NCBI GenBank assembly: GCA_934541105.1
Contig: CAKTDA010000008.1
Location: 173,478-237,477, forward strand
Direction: 5' to 3'
Source of the DNA: an uncultured Luteitalea sp.
GTDB lineage: Bacteria > Acidobacteriota > Vicinamibacteria > Vicinamibacterales > Vicinamibacteraceae
Length of the DNA: 64,000 bases
This document shows, piece after piece, positions 61,511 through 64,000 of this stretch. Position numbers and translations under genes: made by a program. The notes under the pieces are model-generated. The model worked only from the letters and a program-made list of their open reading frames with translations. It was not told the DNA's origin and searched no databases. The first letter of the stretch is position 1. The number at the start of each line of letters is the position of its first letter.

Positions 61511-62527
61511 GTGGGCATCCATTCCATCGGTTCTCGCCTGCGTACTCCGTGGCGGCGTGTACTCCAGGGCACGGCCGGGCTGGCTCTCGCCGGCGTCATC
61601 GCGAGCACGGCCGCGTGCGGCGGCCAATACATCCGGGCGACAACGGCGCCCGTCACGAGCAGCCTGCCCGCGTCGAGCATCACGCGCCATGTCGTCGTCG
61701 TGTCGGTCGATGGCCTGCGACCGGATGCCACCGAAGCCTATGCCGCCCCGACGATCCAGCGGCTCATGCGTGAGGGCAGCTATACGCTCGATGCGCGGAC
61801 GATCGAGCCGAGCAAGACGCTGCCGTCACACACGTCGATGCTGACAGGCCTGACGCCCGACAAGCATCACGTCCTGTGGAACACGGTCGTGACGGCCGAC
61901 GCCGACGCGATCTCGCTGCCAAACGTCTTCAGCGTCGCGCGCCAGCATGGCTATCGCACGGCCGCGTTCTTCAGCAAGGCGAAGTTCCAGCCGCTCCAAC
62001 TGCCCGGCACGCTCGACTACACGCAGGCGCCTGGCGGGCTTGCGGGGCGCTGGTCGAGCCGGCATACCGTGCGCGACGTGACCACGTACCTCGCCGACGA
62101 GAAGCCGAACCTGCTGTTCGTCCACCTCACCGACCCCGACGCCGCCGGCCATCGCTACGGCTGGATGACACCGGAGTACGGCGAGGCGGTGCTGAGGGCC
62201 GACGAGGCCATCGGCGACCTCGTCGCGATTGCCGAGCGCACGTTCGGACACGACAACGTCTCGTTCATCGTCACCGCCGACCACGGCGGGCACGGCACCG
62301 ACCATGGCAGCGACGACCCGCAGGACGTGACGATTCCGTGGATTGCCTGGGGCCGGGGCGTGCACCCCGGTGAGCTGTCGGCCGCGCATGTGCGCACGAT
62401 GGACACGGCCGCGACGACCCTGTGGCTGCTGGGGCTCGAGCCGCCCGACGACTGGGCGGGACGGCCAGTCGTGCAGGCGTTTGCCGAGCCCGTCGAGCAG
62501 GAAGCGCCCGTCACGCCCACGCGGTGA
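61511..62527 (+). CDS. Alkaline phosphatase-superfamily phosphodiesterase, lipoprotein
   Basis: The 338-residue product has a lipoprotein-like signal (GTAGLALAGVIASTAACGGQ, Cys about 36). The domain is of the type I phosphodiesterase/nucleotide pyrophosphatase type: VVVVSVDGLRPDAT (metal Asp), nucleophile Thr in EPSKTLPSHTSMLTG, HLTDPDAAGHRYGW, and TADHGGHGTDHGSDDP supplying Asp and His ligands. Such enzymes hydrolyse phosphodiesters or nucleotides in the periplasm. GTG 61511 lies behind GAGGG; a GATACT box ends 5 nt before it. The upstream gene ends 56 bp away. Confidence 0.85.
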   Translation: MGIHSIGSRLRTPWRRVLQGTAGLALAGVIASTAACGGQYIRATTAPVTSSLPASSITRHVVVVSVDGLRPDATEAYAAPTIQRLMREGSYTLDARTIEPSKTLPSHTSMLTGLTPDKHHVLWNTVVTADADAISLPNVFSVARQHGYRTAAFFSKAKFQPLQLPGTLDYTQAPGGLAGRWSSRHTVRDVTTYLADEKPNLLFVHLTDPDAAGHRYGWMTPEYGEAVLRADEAIGDLVAIAERTFGHDNVSFIVTADHGGHGTDHGSDDPQDVTIPWIAWGRGVHPGELSAAHVRTMDTAATTLWLLGLEPPDDWAGRPVVQAFAEPVEQEAPVTPTR

Positions 62528-62564
62528 TTGTCCGGCACGGTCCCGTGGGCCATCATGGCGGCCC

Positions 62565-63836
62565 ATGCGACACCGCACAGCCCCCACGCCAGCGCTCCCG
62601 TCGCGGCGGACGTTCGTCAGGCACCTTGCCGGCGCCGCGACCATTGCGCCGACGCTGGCGGCTTCACTCCGCGGCCAGGTGAAGCCAGGCGCACTGATCG
62701 CCTGCGTCGGCACGTACAGTTCACCGCCCGCCGATCCCTCGTCGGGGAGGACGCCGCCGAACAACGGTCGCGGCATCCACATCTTCACCGTCGATCGCAC
62801 GACGGGCCTGTTGACACCGGCTGGCGTCGTCGAGCACCACACGAGCCCGAGCGCCCTCGCGATCAATCGCGCGGGCACGCGCGTCTACTCCACGAACGCC
62901 ACGGATTCGATCGCAGGAGGGACGTCAGGCACCGTGAGCGCGTTCGACGTGGACAGGACCACGGGTGCGTTCCGGCTCCTGAACACGGTGAGTTCCGGCG
63001 GTCTCGGCCCGACCGACGCGAGCGTGCATCCCGCCGGCAGGCACCTGTTGGTCGCCAACTACTCGGGCGGCACGGTGGCCGTGCTGCCGATCCTCCCCGA
63101 CGGCCGGCTCGGCGATGCGACCGACGTCAGGAACACTCCCGGCGTCGTCGGACCGAATCGGGCGACGAACGCGCCGCCTGGCAGTTTCGCGTTCAGCGGC
63201 CACGACGCGCCGCATCCGCACATGATCCAGTCCGACGCCTCGGGGCGCTTCGTGCTCGCCGCCGACCTCGGCCTCGATCGCATCTTCGTGTGGGCCTTCG
63301 ATGCGCAGGCAGGACGCCTGACGCCGGCCGAAACGCCGTCGGTGGCGCTGCCGCCGGGAGATGGCCCGCGGCATTTCGCGTTCCATCCGGGGGGCCGCTG
63401 GCTGTACGCGATCCAGGAGGAGGGCTCCACGATCGTGCTGTTCGACTACGACGCCGCGCACGGCCGGCTGGCTGCACGACAGACAATCTCGAGCCTGCCG
63501 CCCGGGTTTGCCGGCAGCAACTTCACGTCGGGCATCAAGCTGTCGCAGGACGGTCGTTTCGTCTACGCGGCAAACCGGCTGCACGACAGCATCGCGATCT
63601 TCGCCGTGGGCACCGACGGCACGCTGGCGTTCGTCGCCGACGAATGGACGCGCGGCGACTACCCGCGCAGCTTCTCGTTCGACCCGAGCGGACGCTTCCT
63701 GTATTCGTGCAACCAGCGCGCGGATGCGGTGACGACGTTCCGCGTCGATCGCGCGAGCGGGCGGCTGACGTTCACGGGCCAGTACACCCCGGTCGGCAGT
63801 CCGTCGGCGATCGAGTTCCTCGACCTCGCGACGTGA
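62565..63836 (+). CDS. TAT-exported lactonase-family seven-bladed propeller
   Basis: The 423-residue product has a twin-arginine leader (SRRTFVRHLAGAATIAPTLA). It folds as the YbhE/6-phosphogluconolactonase-type propeller, with repeated blades such as RGIHIFTVDRTTGLLTPAGV, GTVSAFDVDRTTGAFRLLNT, HPHMIQSDASGRFVLAADLG, DGPRHFAFHPGGRWLYAIQE and SGIKLSQDGRFVYAANRLHD. Cytoplasmic members hydrolyse 6-phosphogluconolactone; exported ones probably act on sugar lactones or only bind ligands. ATG 62565 begins the leader. Its TGA overlaps a GTG that opens the repeat ORF downstream. Confidence 0.87.
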   Translation: MRHRTAPTPALPSRRTFVRHLAGAATIAPTLAASLRGQVKPGALIACVGTYSSPPADPSSGRTPPNNGRGIHIFTVDRTTGLLTPAGVVEHHTSPSALAINRAGTRVYSTNATDSIAGGTSGTVSAFDVDRTTGAFRLLNTVSSGGLGPTDASVHPAGRHLLVANYSGGTVAVLPILPDGRLGDATDVRNTPGVVGPNRATNAPPGSFAFSGHDAPHPHMIQSDASGRFVLAADLGLDRIFVWAFDAQAGRLTPAETPSVALPPGDGPRHFAFHPGGRWLYAIQEEGSTIVLFDYDAAHGRLAARQTISSLPPGFAGSNFTSGIKLSQDGRFVYAANRLHDSIAIFAVGTDGTLAFVADEWTRGDYPRSFSFDPSGRFLYSCNQRADAVTTFRVDRASGRLTFTGQYTPVGSPSAIEFLDLAT

Positions 63837-64000
63837 GCAGCACGCCAGGGGGTAGCGTCGAGCCGAGGTTCGTGGGCGTCGACCCGCGGTTCGTGAGAGT
63901 CGAGCCGAGGTTCGTGAGCGTCGACCCGGGGTTCGTGAGCGTCGACCCGGGGTTCGTGGCCGTCGACCCGGGGTTCGTGAGCGTCGACCCGGGGTTCGTG
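63833..64000 (+). CDS. Repeat ORF of heptapeptides, runs off window
   Basis: GTG 63833 overlaps the lactonase stop (GTGA) and opens a frame to the window end: SSTPGGSVEPRFVGVDPRF, then VRVEPRF, VSVDPGF twice, VAVDPGF, VSVDPGF. The frame is kept only because the DNA unit is 21 bp. Four other frames of the array are also open, so coding is unproven. The 4-bp overlap and the consistent heptapeptide are the arguments in favour. Confidence 0.25.
   Translation, partial: MSSTPGGSVEPRFVGVDPRFVRVEPRFVSVDPGFVSVDPGFVAVDPGFVSVDPGFV
63857..64000 (+). repeat. 21-bp tandem array, nearly seven units, truncated by window end
   Basis: Units start GTCGA and have the form GTCGACCCGGGGTTCGTGAGC. The first three units vary (GAGCCGAGG, GACCCGCGG), and units four to seven are almost identical, so the array expanded on its right side. 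Each unit contains the palindromes GTCGAC and CCCGGG. The period is exactly three heptads. Confidence 0.9.

Noticed and set aside
63857..64000. CRISPR array
   Set aside because: The 21-bp units are directly contiguous with no unique spacers, and no cas genes are present.

Overview
The window is a GC-rich stretch of bacterial chromosome. The gene content suggests an acidobacterium of the Vicinamibacteria type: many secreted oxidative or sugar-active proteins (DUF1080, PVC-type propeller, ThuA and TAT-exported TIM-barrel families), several paralogous polytopic membrane proteins, M28 and M20 peptidases, and -10-like boxes sitting directly on start codons. This assignment is inferred from gene families and style, not from a marker gene. 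No rRNA, tRNA, CRISPR array, insertion sequence or phage module was recognised. The one stable RNA is tmRNA (ssrA, 8460-8816), with inferred tag AEPQLALAA.

Layout. 1-4016: two overlapping polytopic membrane proteins (the first cut by the window edge) and a PLP aminotransferase. 4021-8234 (minus): an ECF-type S component, a large lytic transglycosylase and a coiled-coil/GAF-like protein. 8356-11426: ssrA with its promoter and a nested inverted repeat, followed by a small decayed region: a secreted hypothetical, a doubly frameshifted secreted gene, a HigB-type toxin gene with an internal deletion and its intact HigA-type antitoxin. 11419-16124: fatty acid hydroxylase, MOSC protein, secreted esterase, secreted (alpha/alpha)-barrel-like protein. 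16162-20973: PoxB-type pyruvate oxidase, MerA-like flavoprotein and a frameshifted membrane protein, in tight succession. 21055-31428: aldo/keto reductase, DsbA-like protein, pirin, M20 amidohydrolase, TRIC channel, phospholipase D-like protein, DUF1080 protein, and a divergent sulfatase/M28 peptidase pair. 31470-36652: RapA-like helicase, YdcF protein, AGCS amino acid symporter, and a beta-carbonic anhydrase preceded by a cysteine-rich leader ORF with hairpins.

36999-53772 is the most distinctive part. It holds a TAT-exported sugar isomerase-like protein, a diheme cytochrome lipoprotein, and a minus-strand operon (FucP-like MFS transporter, tandem DUF1080 protein, tandem RidA protein, and a 1017-residue propeller/HEAT/cytochrome c/DUF1080 fusion). 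Divergent from it runs a plus-strand operon (cupin, Tm-1-like protein, TIM-barrel hydrolase-like protein, and a 1181-residue ThuA/propeller/HEAT/azurin-like fusion). The two giant proteins share a scaffold but carry different electron carriers, heme c in one and type-1 copper in the other. I read the region as a candidate extracytoplasmic oxidative sugar-processing system.

53833-56999 is a copper-resistance module (small His-rich secreted protein, CopA, CopB). 57070-64000 holds an FMN reductase, a glycosyltransferase, an orphan molybdopterin subunit, a phosphodiesterase-type lipoprotein, a lactonase-like propeller, and a 21-bp tandem array running off the window.

Two themes recur. First, seven genes have a TANNNT box ending 6-7 nt before the start codon, as expected for leaderless mRNAs. 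Second, intergenic tandem arrays have periods of 7 or 21 (3x7) nt. Several single-base frame disruptions (10003-10310, 19337-20973, possibly 25912-27202) could be real decay or base-calling errors in homopolymers.
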